From NCBI GenBank assembly GCA_963729075.1, contig CAVSMU010000017.1, positions 7,165 through 71,164 on the forward strand: a stretch of 64,000 nucleotides of DNA. Reading direction: 5' to 3'. This document shows positions 33,987 to 42,478 of the stretch, piece after piece; positions within the stretch are counted from its first letter, which is position 1; every line of letters starts with the position of its first letter. This DNA comes from WHSW01 sp963729075 (lineage in GTDB: Bacteria; Actinomycetota; Thermoleophilia; Solirubrobacterales; 70-9). The position numbers and the translations under genes are program-made. The notes under the pieces were generated by a model. The model was not told the origin of the DNA. It was given only the letters and a program-made list of their open reading frames with translations, and did no database searches.

Positions 33987-34170
33987 TCCGGAAGATCGAG
34001 ACGACCTCGGCCTGGTGCGCCTCGGGGTGGACGACGTACGCGCTCGGACCGCCACCGAACCAGCCGGCGCTCTCGTTGTCCCCGACGAAGACGCCGGGGT
34101 GGTGCTTGCCGTCGCCGTCCTCGACCCAGACCGGGTCACCCTCCTTGAACCCGTGGATCGGCTCGCTCAC
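33967..34170 (-). CDS. Small 67-residue protein, SH3/KOW-like
   Basis: The product MSEPIHGFKEGDPVWVEDGDG continues with HHPGVFVGDNESAGWFGGGPSA and ends VVSIFRITPRDE. The GDPVWVEDGDG turn and alternating strands suggest a small beta barrel. No known function. It converges with the monooxygenase gene. It may be co-transcribed with the SnoaL-APH gene upstream. Confidence 0.65.
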   Translation of the reverse strand: MSEPIHGFKEGDPVWVEDGDGKHHPGVFVGDNESAGWFGGGPSAYVVHPEAHQAEVVSIFRITPRDE

Positions 34171-34253
34171 GGGCGCAGACTAACGCCGCACGGCCGCTGT
34201 GGACCGCGCCCTGCTCGCCGCCGCGGCGTTATCGACGCCTCCGGCCGGCTAGC

Positions 34254-35597
34254 TCATCGCGGCATTCCGCCGGTCGCGTCGAGCGCGCTGCGGGTCCGCG
34301 GAACCCACCACCCCAGCTCGGCCTCGGCCCAGGCGCGCTCGGCCGGGTCGGGGTGAATGCGCAGGGAGTGGCCGAAGATCCACCCGTACTGGACGAGGCC
34401 GCTGAGCATCCCGAGCTCGATCTCGCGCTCGTCGAGCGCCCCGCCGCGGGCGGCGCGGTGGTCGGCCTCGATCTCGTCGTGGGTCGCGTCCACCCGCCAC
34501 GCGTCGTGGCACAGGTACCAGGCGAACTCGACCGCCGGCGTCCCGGCGCTGGCCAGGTCCCAGTCGAGCAGCACGACCGCGTCCTCGGTGAGACCCAGAT
34601 TGTCATCGCGCAGGTCGCCATGGATCAAGGTCGTCGGGCCGGTCGCCTCGAGCGCGGCCGCGAGGGCCCCGGGCTCCGCGACCGCGGCGAGCACCTCGTC
34701 GCCGACCTCCGCCGGTACCGAGTCGGCGAACGCGTCCCAGGCCGCCGGGAGCTGCTTGGGGAGCAGGTCCGAGCCGGCGCGCTCGGCGTCGGCAATCCGT
34801 AGCGACGACATCCCGAGCCGGTCGGCCAGCGTCGCGGCGCCGTTCGGGGCCCGCCCGGCGAACTCCGCGTGCAGGGCCGCCGCGGCGTCGAGCACCCGGC
34901 GGCTCTCGTCGCGGGTCAGCCGCCGCTCGTCGCCGAGAAAGGTGGGCGACAGGTCGCGCATCAGCACCCACCAGCCGTCGCCGTCGGCGATCACGGCCTC
35001 GATGCCGTGGTCGATCACCGCCGGTACGCGGTCGAAGGCCCCCGCCTCCCAGAGCAGCGCCGTGCGGCCGCGATCGCGAGTCACCCGCCCGAGCCAGTCC
35101 GAGGCCGGACCGACCCGCTTCGCGATCAGGGCCGAGCCGTCGGCGAGGCTGACGCGCTCGAGCGCGGCGCCGGAGTTCCCCGAATGGGCGAGCGGCTCGC
35201 GCCGGGCGCCGGAGCCGATCCTCGCCAGCACGTCCTCCGGAACCTGCGCGCCACCATCGGCACCCGCCCGGGCGGAGTAGCTCCAGATCGCCGTGATCTC
35301 TCCGTCATCCCGGCGCACGTACCAACGGCGCCGATCGACGGTCGCGCCGCTCCACTCGAACGTCGCCGCGATCCCGGCGGGCCATTCGCGCGCGTCCCAG
35401 TGCACGACCTCTCCGGGACCGGGCTTCGACAGGTGAGCGACGATCGGCTCGCGCCCCGCGATCCGCCGGCGCCCGGATTCGTTGCTGGTGTCGAGGACGG
35501 CGTCTGCGGCGAGGAGCTCGCCGACGCCCGAGAAGTCACCGCTCGCGACGGCGCGGCGGAGCACCTGCGCCAGGTCGGGCTGATCGGCGGCGGTCAC
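34254..35597 (-). CDS. Fusion of a SnoaL/NTF2-like domain and an aminoglycoside-phosphotransferase-like kinase
   Basis: The 447 residues hold two domains. Residues about 1-125 (LAQVLRRAVASGDFSGVGELLAADAV, then IVAHLSKPGPGEVVHWDAREW and RRWYVRRDDGEITAIWSYS) resemble SnoaL/NTF2-like proteins. The rest is an APH-type kinase with the catalytic loop LIHGDLRDDNLG and metal motif VVLLDWDLASAG. Substrates of such kinases include aminoglycosides, choline and other small alcohols, so resistance is not implied. The GTG start follows the end of upstream non-coding sequence and gives a short lead into the first helix. The domain pairing is unusual in my experience. Confidence 0.85.
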   Translation of the reverse strand: MTAADQPDLAQVLRRAVASGDFSGVGELLAADAVLDTSNESGRRRIAGREPIVAHLSKPGPGEVVHWDAREWPAGIAATFEWSGATVDRRRWYVRRDDGEITAIWSYSARAGADGGAQVPEDVLARIGSGARREPLAHSGNSGAALERVSLADGSALIAKRVGPASDWLGRVTRDRGRTALLWEAGAFDRVPAVIDHGIEAVIADGDGWWVLMRDLSPTFLGDERRLTRDESRRVLDAAAALHAEFAGRAPNGAATLADRLGMSSLRIADAERAGSDLLPKQLPAAWDAFADSVPAEVGDEVLAAVAEPGALAAALEATGPTTLIHGDLRDDNLGLTEDAVVLLDWDLASAGTPAVEFAWYLCHDAWRVDATHDEIEADHRAARGGALDEREIELGMLSGLVQYGWIFGHSLRIHPDPAERAWAEAELGWWVPRTRSALDATGGMPR

Positions 35598-35655
35598 GGG
35601 TTGAGCGTAGCCAGCGACCGGGCAATATCCCTCGCGACCCCAACGAAGGAGAGCG

Positions 35656-36108
35656 ATGGACGAGGCCGACCCCAGGGTGAAGCTAGAGCCGTTCGAGGCG
35701 CTCATCGGCGAGTGGACGATCGAGATGACCCATCCGATGGTCGAAGACACGGTGGTTCGCGGGCGGGCGACCTACGAGTGGCTCGAAGGCGGCAGGTTCC
35801 TGATCCAGCGTGCGGTCAACGATCACCCGGACTTTCCCGACTCCCTCTCGGTGATCGGGGTGATGGAGGGCGAAGACGACCTGAAGATGCAGTACTTCGA
35901 CTCGCGCGGCGTCCATCGGGTCTACACGGCCGGTTTCGACGGCACCGTGCTGACGCTGGAGCGCGACGCCCCCGGGTTCGAGCAGCGCGTCGCCGCACGG
36001 CTCAGCGACGACGGCTCGAACCTCGCCGGCGTCTGGCAACTGAACAAGGACGACCAGGGCTACCGTGACGACCTCGCGTTCACCTACCGTCGCGCTCGTT
36101 CGGGCTGA
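35656..36108 (+). CDS. Conserved DUF1579-like protein
   Basis: A 150-residue protein, MDEADPRVKLEPFEALIGEW followed by TIEMTHPMVEDTVVRGRATYEW. It has repeated beta strands (GRFLIQRAVNDHP, SLSVIGVMEGEDDLKMQYFDSRG, VHRVYTAGFDG). The pattern is like small lipocalin- or DUF1579-type proteins that appear in actinobacteria with no proven role. GAAGGAGAGCG gives a strong ribosome site. Its 3' end overlaps the next gene by 44 bp in another frame. Confidence 0.75.
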   Translation: MDEADPRVKLEPFEALIGEWTIEMTHPMVEDTVVRGRATYEWLEGGRFLIQRAVNDHPDFPDSLSVIGVMEGEDDLKMQYFDSRGVHRVYTAGFDGTVLTLERDAPGFEQRVAARLSDDGSNLAGVWQLNKDDQGYRDDLAFTYRRARSG

Positions 36109-36973
36109 GGCGCAGGTCGCGGCCGTCCGCGACGATCCCGCGGCGCGGCTTGCGCTGATGGCGCGGGTGTTCCGCGGGCCGACGGGCCACGCGCCGCGAC
36201 ACCTGCCGTTCGGGCGCGCGGCGTTGTCGTTCATGCGCTGGCAGGCCCGCCGCGGTGTGCTCGATCCGCTCGACGCGTCGCCGCCCGGCAGCGTGTGGTG
36301 GCGGGCAATCAACGAGCGGCTGCTGCGGGACGGATGTGAGACCGTCGCGCTCCTCGGCGGCATGGCCGGCGAGCCGTCGTCGCAAGCAGTGCGGCTCTGG
36401 CTGGAGTTCGCCGCGCGACCGACGGCCCGTAACTGGTACCGCGCTCACAACGCGAGCATCGTGGGCGCCTACCTGGAGCATCGGGGACTCGCCGAGACCG
36501 AGAGCGCGCCTGAGCGCTTCTTCATGAACGTCGCGCTGGTGCGCGTGCTGTACGCGCACTCACTGGTCGCGGCGCCGCGACTGGCGCTGGGGCGGATTGC
36601 TCCGCTCGGCCGCTTCCTGGGCGATCCGCGGCTCGGGATGGCGGGAGCGTTCCTCTCGCTCGGACGTGTGCTCCCGAACCGCTATCCACTCGACCATCAC
36701 GTCGAGCGCTACATCACCGACGAGCAGCGCCTGGGCCGGATGCTCGACTACGCGGTGATCGTTCCACGGCTGCAACCCCTGTACGAGTGGTCCGCCGGGG
36801 AGCTCGCCGAGCCTTGCGTGCTCGAGCTGGTTCGCGATGGCAATCCGATCTACGTCTGGCCCTACGGGGAGCGCCATGTATGGCGCGCTCGGGAGATGCC
36901 GTTCGCAGGCCGTGTGCTGGCACGTGTCACGCGCCCGATTCCCCGCGCTGCGCCAGCACCCACATGTAGGTGA
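36065..36973 (+). CDS. Conserved protein of unknown function, 302 residues
   Basis: I do not recognise a domain. The product has helical segments (RLALMARVFRGPTGHAPRHL, ERFFMNVALVRVLYAHSLV, RIAPLGRFLGDPRLGMAGAF) and a conserved-looking PLDHHVERYITDEQRLGRML stretch. It lacks a signal peptide. The GTG start at the left end overlaps the preceding gene by 44 bp; an internal ATG before ARVFRGP would avoid overlap but shorten a helix. It converges on the methyltransferase gene with a 47-bp overlap. Confidence 0.65.
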   Translation: MTTSRSPTVALVRAEAQVAAVRDDPAARLALMARVFRGPTGHAPRHLPFGRAALSFMRWQARRGVLDPLDASPPGSVWWRAINERLLRDGCETVALLGGMAGEPSSQAVRLWLEFAARPTARNWYRAHNASIVGAYLEHRGLAETESAPERFFMNVALVRVLYAHSLVAAPRLALGRIAPLGRFLGDPRLGMAGAFLSLGRVLPNRYPLDHHVERYITDEQRLGRMLDYAVIVPRLQPLYEWSAGELAEPCVLELVRDGNPIYVWPYGERHVWRAREMPFAGRVLARVTRPIPRAAPAPTCR

Positions 36974-37586
36974 CCTCGCGGTCGCCCTCGCGTTGATCCT
37001 CGATCGCGGTGTCGACGACATCGAAGCCCGCGTCGCGCAGCAGTCGAAGGGTGGTGTCGGCATCGTGCTGGCTGAAGTACATCGGCCGGCCGAGCCACTC
37101 TCCGACGGTGCCGGGTTGATCCTCCGGCTCGATCGTGAATAGGAGGTAGCCACCCGGCACCAGCCAGCGGTGAAGGCGCGCGAAGACCTCGGCGTGGTGA
37201 TCCCGCTCGACGTGCTCGATCACATAGAAGGCCGAGATCGCTGCGAACGGCTCCGTGAACTCGACCTCCATGAGGTCGGCACGTTTGAACGCCGCCGTCG
37301 GCACGTTCCTCGTCGCGCGCTCGATCTGAGCGCTCGAGATGTCGATGCCGATCGCCTCGTACTGCCCGGCGATCTCGCGAGTCGCCGGAATGCCGTTCCC
37401 GCAGCCGACGTCGAGGACCCTGGCTCCAGGTGTCACACGGGCCAGCATGTCGCGCAGCCAGCGGAGGCGAGGCCACTCGTGGCCGGCGCACTCGAGCGCT
37501 GCATAGTCATCGGCGACGACGTTGTATCCGGCTTCCACGACCTCTCTCGGGGCCGTTCCATCCGCCATGCCGGCGGTGTAGCTCAC
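36927..37586 (-). CDS. Class I SAM-dependent methyltransferase
   Basis: A 219-residue UbiE/COQ5-like methyltransferase. SAM-binding motif I is ARVLDVGCGNGIPATREIA (about residues 55-73), motif II is GIDISSAQIERA, and later blocks are FAAISAFYVIEHVERDHHAEVFA and RWLVPGGYLLFTIE. The substrate is not readable. A GTG opens the frame; the ATG six codons inside is an alternative. It overlaps the convergent unknown gene by 47 bp. Confidence 0.87.
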   Translation of the reverse strand: MSYTAGMADGTAPREVVEAGYNVVADDYAALECAGHEWPRLRWLRDMLARVTPGARVLDVGCGNGIPATREIAGQYEAIGIDISSAQIERATRNVPTAAFKRADLMEVEFTEPFAAISAFYVIEHVERDHHAEVFARLHRWLVPGGYLLFTIEPEDQPGTVGEWLGRPMYFSQHDADTTLRLLRDAGFDVVDTAIEDQREGDREVTYMWVLAQRGESGA

Positions 37587-37610
37587 GCCGGGCGAAATCG
37601 CAAGCCCTGA

Positions 37611-39086
37611 TCAGCTGCAGTCGCTGGCGCCGACACAGTTCCTGAGCCCGGCGAGCCGTCGCGCAAGGCGCGCTCGCAGACCCGCGAGATCAGGGCGGCC
37701 GGCGAGGTTGTCGAGCTGCTGGGGGTCGCGCCGCAGGTCGTACAGCTCGCGGGCGCCGCCCTCGTATTCGATGTAGGTGTAGTGCCGAGTCCGCAGCCCG
37801 GTGAACGCGTGCTTGCGCTCGAAGACCTCGAGGAGCACCTCATGGCGCGGTCGCCGCCGATCCGCGCCGGGCCGCAGGGAGCGGCCGTCGAGGGTCGTGT
37901 CGGCGCTGGTCCCCGCGGCGTCGAGGATCGTCGCTGCCAGATCGACGTTGACGACCAGACGCCGATCGTGCGCGCCGTCCGCGAACCCGGGTCCGCGGAC
38001 AAGCAGCGGGACGCGGATGGACTCCTCGTACGGGCGCGACTTCCCTTCCAGGCGATGCTGGCCGCGCAGGAAGCCGTTGTCGCTGGTGAATACCAACAGG
38101 GTCCGATCGAGCTCCCCGGCGGCACGCACGCGTCGCACCAGCCGACCGACGAGCCGGTCGATACTGGCCAGTGATTCCAGCTGGCTGACGTATTCGCGAT
38201 CGAGGCGCTGACGCGCGGCCCGATCGAGGCGCGGTCGCCGGCGGATGTCGCGCGGCTTGTCGGAGACATCGCCCTCGTTGACGCCCGCGCGACGGGGCGC
38301 CTGCCAGCGGTCGAACCGGCCGCGGTCCCGCGGGGCCGGTTCGGGGTTGCGCGCGGCGTCCTCGGGCAGGCTCGAGTCCCTGTGCGGCCCGTTGGTGGCG
38401 ACCCAGAGGAAGAACGGGCGGCGGCTTGGAGCGGCGCGGCGCACGAACCCGACCGCCTTGTCGGCGAGGACGTCGGTCTTGTAGGGGTCGGGCCGACCCG
38501 GCTCGCCGCCGTAGTGAACGACCTCCCCGTTCTCGTTGAGATCGAAGTCGAACGCGCGCTGCTTGTTCGCGGCGGGGAGGCCGTACCACTCGCTCCACCC
38601 GGGCGGTACCTCGCGTACCGCCTTGCCCGCCCCGTAGCCGTTGAGGAACTTGCCGACGAAGGCGGTGCGATAGCCGGCGTTCGACAGCCACACGGGGAGG
38701 GTGTGATCGCGGTCGAGGCGCTGGTACCCGCCGCGCGGCCCTGCGTTGTCGCGCACGCCGTGGTTGTGCGCGTACTGACCCGTAAGAAAGGTGGCCCGCG
38801 ACGGGCAGCAGAGCGGGAAGCTCACGAATGCGTGATCGAACGAGGTGCCGCGCTCGCCGATCAGCCGCCGGGTGAGCGGCATCGCGCCCATGGTGTCGAG
38901 CGCTTGGTCGTCGGTCATGACCACGACGACGTTCAGTGCCGGGCGCTCGACGGCTTCCGAGGGCGGTGTCGGCTCTGCGCCGCCGCCCGCACAGCCGCCA
39001 CCCAGCGCCGCAAGCGACGCGACCGCCAACGCGACAGGGAGCCGGGGTCGTCGCGCGGCGTGACGTGGGTGTCGAGGGCGGCTCAT
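37611..39086 (-). CDS. Lipoprotein sulfatase
   Basis: The 491 residues begin with a signal and lipobox (ALAVASLAALGGGC), so the enzyme is probably anchored outside the membrane. Sulfatase blocks include NVVVVMTDDQALDTMG (metal Asp residues 59-60) and FPLCCPSRATFLTGQ, where Cys93 fits the Cys-type CxPxR formylglycine motif. GYRTAFVGKFLNGYG, FTSDNGFLRGQHRLEGKSRPYEE and LYDLRRDPQQLDNLA follow. It hydrolyses a sulfate ester of an unknown polysaccharide or lipid. A formylglycine-generating enzyme would be required; none is in the window. Confidence 0.92.
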   Translation of the reverse strand: MSRPRHPRHAARRPRLPVALAVASLAALGGGCAGGGAEPTPPSEAVERPALNVVVVMTDDQALDTMGAMPLTRRLIGERGTSFDHAFVSFPLCCPSRATFLTGQYAHNHGVRDNAGPRGGYQRLDRDHTLPVWLSNAGYRTAFVGKFLNGYGAGKAVREVPPGWSEWYGLPAANKQRAFDFDLNENGEVVHYGGEPGRPDPYKTDVLADKAVGFVRRAAPSRRPFFLWVATNGPHRDSSLPEDAARNPEPAPRDRGRFDRWQAPRRAGVNEGDVSDKPRDIRRRPRLDRAARQRLDREYVSQLESLASIDRLVGRLVRRVRAAGELDRTLLVFTSDNGFLRGQHRLEGKSRPYEESIRVPLLVRGPGFADGAHDRRLVVNVDLAATILDAAGTSADTTLDGRSLRPGADRRRPRHEVLLEVFERKHAFTGLRTRHYTYIEYEGGARELYDLRRDPQQLDNLAGRPDLAGLRARLARRLAGLRNCVGASDCS

Positions 39087-39117
39087 CGTCGCGGTGGCGC
39101 TGCCGGCTCACCCCGGC

Positions 39118-39236
39118 TCAGGCCTCGACCAGGCCCCGCCGGATCGCGTAGCGCGTCGACTCGACGCGGTCGCGCATGCCGAGCTTGCCGAGGATATTGG
39201 CTCGGTGGCGCTCGACGGTCCGCTCGCTGATTATCG
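39118..39236 (-). pseudogene. Truncated LuxR-type DNA-binding tail
   Basis: The frame reads IISERTVERHRANILGKLGM and ends RDRVESTRYAIRRGLVEA before a stop, which is the last two helices of a LuxR/NarL-type HTH. No receiver domain, linker or first helix is seen upstream. The remnant meets the end of the flavin-like gene at 39231-39236, and the TAA stop of that gene lies in this fragment. A deletion or insertion has removed the front of the gene. Confidence 0.7.
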
Positions 39237-39752
39237 CTGTGCCTCGTCTACGAGCTTGCTGAGAAACGTGGGCAGCCGGCCGGCTCCGAAGTCGTAGAAG
39301 CGGGCCCAGTGGGGTGTGATGGCGATCCGCGCCATGCGCTCGTACGTCTGTCGCACCTGCGCCTCAAACTCCTGACGTTGAGCGTCGTCGAGTGCCTTCG
39401 CGGACCCGTCGATGTACTCCGCTGGAACGCCTTCAACGATGTCGATCGAGGCGATTCCGCGGATCAGAAGCGCCTTGGCCGTGGCCGGAGTGTCGGCGGT
39501 GTCGATCGTGAGCGCCACGCTGGGTCGAGCGCTGAGCGCCTTGACCTTCGGCGCGGTCGGAGCGGTGCACACGACGACGTCCCGGCCATTCCAATGAAAG
39601 CCGACCGGCACGACGCGCGGGCTTCCGTCGCGTCCGCTGTAGGCGAGGCGAACGAGTGAGGCATGCCGCAAGAGCTCTTCAGCACCGGGGTGACCGATCT
39701 CGTTTGCGAGGTCCGCGGCGTTCATCGTGCGTTCTTGCGTGTGGGAGCTCAT
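39231..39752 (-). CDS. PNPOx-family protein
   Basis: A 173-residue split-barrel protein. HASLVRLAYSGRDGSPRVVPVG followed by FHWNGRDVVVCTAPTAPKVKAL and PSVALTIDTADTPATAKALLIRG is the FMN/F420-binding pattern. A long C-terminal helix follows (DDAQRQEFEAQVRQTYERMARIA), ending ITPHWARFYDFGAGRLP. Several such proteins bind F420 in actinobacteria. The ATG chosen gives MSSHTQERTMNAADLA; a second ATG nine codons on is possible. Its end is fused to the LuxR remnant. Confidence 0.82.
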   Translation of the reverse strand: MSSHTQERTMNAADLANEIGHPGAEELLRHASLVRLAYSGRDGSPRVVPVGFHWNGRDVVVCTAPTAPKVKALSARPSVALTIDTADTPATAKALLIRGIASIDIVEGVPAEYIDGSAKALDDAQRQEFEAQVRQTYERMARIAITPHWARFYDFGAGRLPTFLSKLVDEAQR

Positions 39753-39790
39753 GCCGGACCCGTAACTACCCGAACATCGAGCGGCGCGAA

Positions 39791-39829
39791 CTACTCCGAC
39801 AGCCCGGCGGCCTCGAGGACCTTGGCCCA
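39791..39829 (-). pseudogene. Remnant C-terminus of a SnoaL-like gene
   Basis: The minus strand reads WAKVLEAAGLSE and stop. The intact SnoaL-like gene at 42479-42889 ends HAEALEAAGLSE, and the DNA of the two ends is 28 of 30 identical around the stop. Nothing resembling the rest of the gene is found upstream, so this is a short relic. Confidence 0.45.
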
Positions 39830-39846
39830 CGTCCGAGGAGACCGGC

Positions 39847-40074
39847 GTGCGGTGGCTTTGCCGGGAGCACGCCGATGAGGTTCCGCAAGCCATTCCCGAC
39901 CAGCTCCGATCTGTTGTCCGGCTCGTCGCCCCGACCTGCGGGTTTGGTGGGCGCGGTGCCCCGTGTGGCGGCATGTCGACCCACGTTGCGATCGTCGGCA
40001 CCAAGGACCACGGCCTCGACCTCGTCAGCGTCTGTGCACGCCACGTCGAGGAGTTCTACGCCGCTGGGCGGTAG
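39847..40074 (+). CDS. Small Cys-containing protein, unknown
   Basis: A 75-residue frame with GTG start and GAGGAGA six bases upstream. It contains VRWLCREHADEVPQAIPDQL, CGFGGRGAPCGG and a late VCARHVEEF, so four Cys plus two His could bind a metal. No family is recognised. It occupies most of the gap 39753-40083, between the PNPOx-family gene and the thioredoxin-like gene. Confidence 0.5.
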   Translation: MRWLCREHADEVPQAIPDQLRSVVRLVAPTCGFGGRGAPCGGMSTHVAIVGTKDHGLDLVSVCARHVEEFYAAGR

Positions 40075-40083
40075 GGATCTGGT

Positions 40084-41092
40084 CTAGCCGAAGGTGAAGA
40101 CGTACGCCTCGACGCCCGCATCGAGGAAGGCGATCTCGAACGTGCGGTCCGTGATCGGCCCGGGCCCGCGCACCAGCTGATAGAGCCGTGGCTGGACCAG
40201 CGTTCCCCGCCCCTCCTCGTCGACGTCCAGCCCGTGTGCTGCGCCGGGCGCCTCGCCGTCGACCAGCACGCGGAAGGGGACGGTCGTGCCCGCCCGCGAG
40301 CGCAGGACGAGATGGACGTCGCGCGCATGGAAGCGGAAGGCGATTCGCCCCCCGGCTTCGTTCAGCACGCTCGCCCGTCCTTCGATCGTCCAGTTCCCGG
40401 CCAGGGCCCAGGTATTGAGCTGTAAAGACTCGGGCGCGCCGTAGCTGCGAGGCTCGTCGTACGCGACACCGTCGGGAGAATCGAGGCTCTGCCCCTGGGC
40501 GTGGCCGAGGTAGGTCTCGGGAGAGCGCAGGTTCGTCCAGTCGGCTTGCGCCTCGAATCCGTCGGGCGCGACAGAGACGAGCTCGTCATCGACGCCCTCG
40601 CCCGCGCCCTCGCGCAGCAGGTGCTGGATCATCCACTCGCCTTCGTCGTACTCGCCCTCGCCGAAGTGGTGGTAGCGGATCCGGCCCTCCGCGTCGGCGA
40701 GGTAGATCGCCGGCCAGTACCGGTTGGCGAAGGCGCGTCCACACCCCGTAGTCGCTGTCGAGCGCGATCGGGTACTCGACTCCCATCGCCTGCGCGGCCT
40801 CGCGGACGTTCTCGACCTCGCGCTCGAACGGGAACTCGGGCGTATGGACGCCGATGACGACGAGCCCGAGGTCGCGGTATTTCGCGGCCCACGCGCGCAA
40901 GAAGGCCAGCGTGCGGAGCCAGTTGATGCAGGTGTATGTCCAGAAATCGACGAGAACGACCCTCCCACGCAGGTCCGCCGGAGTGAGGGGCGACGAATTC
41001 AGCCAGCCGGTCGCCCCGTCGAAGCCGGGGAGGTGACCCTCGATGGGCAACGCGGCCGTGCGCGGATGGCGGCGCGCGCCGAAGAGGCTCAC
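40084..41092 (-). CDS. Thioredoxin-like protein with DipZ-type C-terminal domain; one frameshift
   Basis: The N-terminal part (GFDGATGWLNSSPLTPADLRG, VVLVDFWTYTCINWLRTLAF) is a TlpA/DipZ-like thioredoxin fold, but CxxC is CINW, so the second Cys is missing. After DSDYGVWT the reading frame shifts by one base near 40733-40738, in a GGCGCG run. It continues as AFANRYWPAIYLADAEGRIR and a beta-rich DipZ-type C-terminal domain (AGNWTIEGRASVLNEAGGRIAFRF, ARDVHLVLRSR). Repaired length is about 335 residues. DipZ-type domains usually act outside the membrane in disulfide or cytochrome c work, yet no signal peptide or membrane part is seen here. Confidence 0.78.
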
Positions 41093-41156
41093 GTCCCGCG
41101 ACCTTCGCCCTGGAGGACGACGTCCGGGCAGGCACTTGCCGAGGGATGGTGCGCCA

Positions 41157-42359
41157 CTAGCGCAGTGAGCTGAATGCAGCCCGCAGCTCGGCGGAGAAGA
41201 GCTCCGGCTCCTCCCAGGCGGCGAAGTGGCCGCCCCTGTCGACCTCGTTGAAGTAGGCGAGGCCCGGGTAGACCGCCTCGACCCAGCTCCGGGGCGACGC
41301 CCAGATTTCGCCGGGGAACGTGGTGAAGCCGACCGGCACGGTGACCGCCGGAGGAGGCTGGCCGCTCGCAAGCGATGCCGCCAGCGCTCGTGCGTCCTCC
41401 CAGTACGACCGGGCTGCCGACGCTGCGGTGCCGGTTAGCCAGTACAGAGTGATGTTGTCGACGATGTTGTCCCGGGTCAGATTGCCCACGGGCTCCCCAT
41501 CGACGAACGCGCGGGAGATCTTGTAGTAGCTGTCCGTGTCGTGGTCGAGCAGCCAAGCCGCCAGGGCGACCGGTGAATCGAGCAGGGCGTAGCCGATCGT
41601 CTGCGGCCGCGTTGCCATCTCGAGGAAGTAGCCGAAGCCGCTTTCCCTGAACGTCGCGACCGCTTCGGCCGCTACGCGTTCCTGTTCGGATTCCTTGGGC
41701 AGTTCATCGCCGACCGCAAGCACCGCCGTGAGCAGGTTCAGGTGGTAGCCGACCAAACCCTCGACCGCCTGGCGACCCATCAGGTCCGTGACGAGGGCAC
41801 CCACATCGCCCCCCTGGGCGACGTAGCGGGTGTAGCCGAGGCGGTGCATCAGCTCCGCCCACGCGCGTCCGGTGCGGGCGGCGTCCCAACTGAGCTCGGC
41901 CGGCTCACTGGAGAACCCGTAGCCGGGCAAGGACGGCAGCACCAGGTGGAATGCGTCCTCGGGCCTACCACCGTGCGCGGTCGGGTCGGTCAGCGGGCCG
42001 ACCGTCTCGAGCAGCTCGATGACCGAGCCGGGCCAGCCGTGCGTCATGATCAGCGGCAACGCGTTCTCGTGCTGGGACTTCACGTGGATGAAGTGGATGT
42101 CCACCCCGTCGATCTCGGTCGTGAACTGAGGCAGCGCGTTCAGCCTCGCCTCGCCCTTGCGCCAGTCGTAATCCTCGGCCCAGTAGCGCGCGAGTTCCTG
42201 CATCGTCGCCAGTTGCACGCCTTGCGATCGATCTGCGACCAGCTCCTTGCTGGGCCAGCGCGTCGCCTCGATCCGGCGTCGCAGCTCAGCGAGCTCCTCT
42301 TCGGGAATCTCGACCTGGAAAGGACGTATGTCCATGGCGGTTTCGGCGGCAGTACTCAT
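41157..42359 (-). CDS. Epoxide hydrolase with EHN domain
   Basis: A 400-residue microsomal-type epoxide hydrolase. Residues about 10-120 are the N-terminal EHN domain (IRPFQVEIPEEELAELRRRI, then LNALPQFTTEIDGVDIHFIH). The catalytic domain has oxyanion motif THGWPGSVIELLE, nucleophile Asp in YVAQGGDVGALVTD and a catalytic His in RGGHFAAWEEPEL. It converts epoxides to diols. An ATG preceded by GGAG is preferred over an upstream one. No export signal is visible. Confidence 0.92.
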   Translation of the reverse strand: MSTAAETAMDIRPFQVEIPEEELAELRRRIEATRWPSKELVADRSQGVQLATMQELARYWAEDYDWRKGEARLNALPQFTTEIDGVDIHFIHVKSQHENALPLIMTHGWPGSVIELLETVGPLTDPTAHGGRPEDAFHLVLPSLPGYGFSSEPAELSWDAARTGRAWAELMHRLGYTRYVAQGGDVGALVTDLMGRQAVEGLVGYHLNLLTAVLAVGDELPKESEQERVAAEAVATFRESGFGYFLEMATRPQTIGYALLDSPVALAAWLLDHDTDSYYKISRAFVDGEPVGNLTRDNIVDNITLYWLTGTAASAARSYWEDARALAASLASGQPPPAVTVPVGFTTFPGEIWASPRSWVEAVYPGLAYFNEVDRGGHFAAWEEPELFSAELRAAFSSLR

Positions 42360-42478
42360 GAGGACTCCGTTCTGGAAGGGCGGTCGCGGCCACATCCACT
42401 CTCTGGTGGGGACGCTCGCCACCCTACCCCTGCCCGCGTGGGCATTGCAACGACTGGCGCTACGAGGTCATCGATGAA

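Noticed and set aside
34254..35597. An aminoglycoside resistance gene
   Set aside because: The APH fold covers many small-molecule kinases, and there is no resistance context or specific motif.
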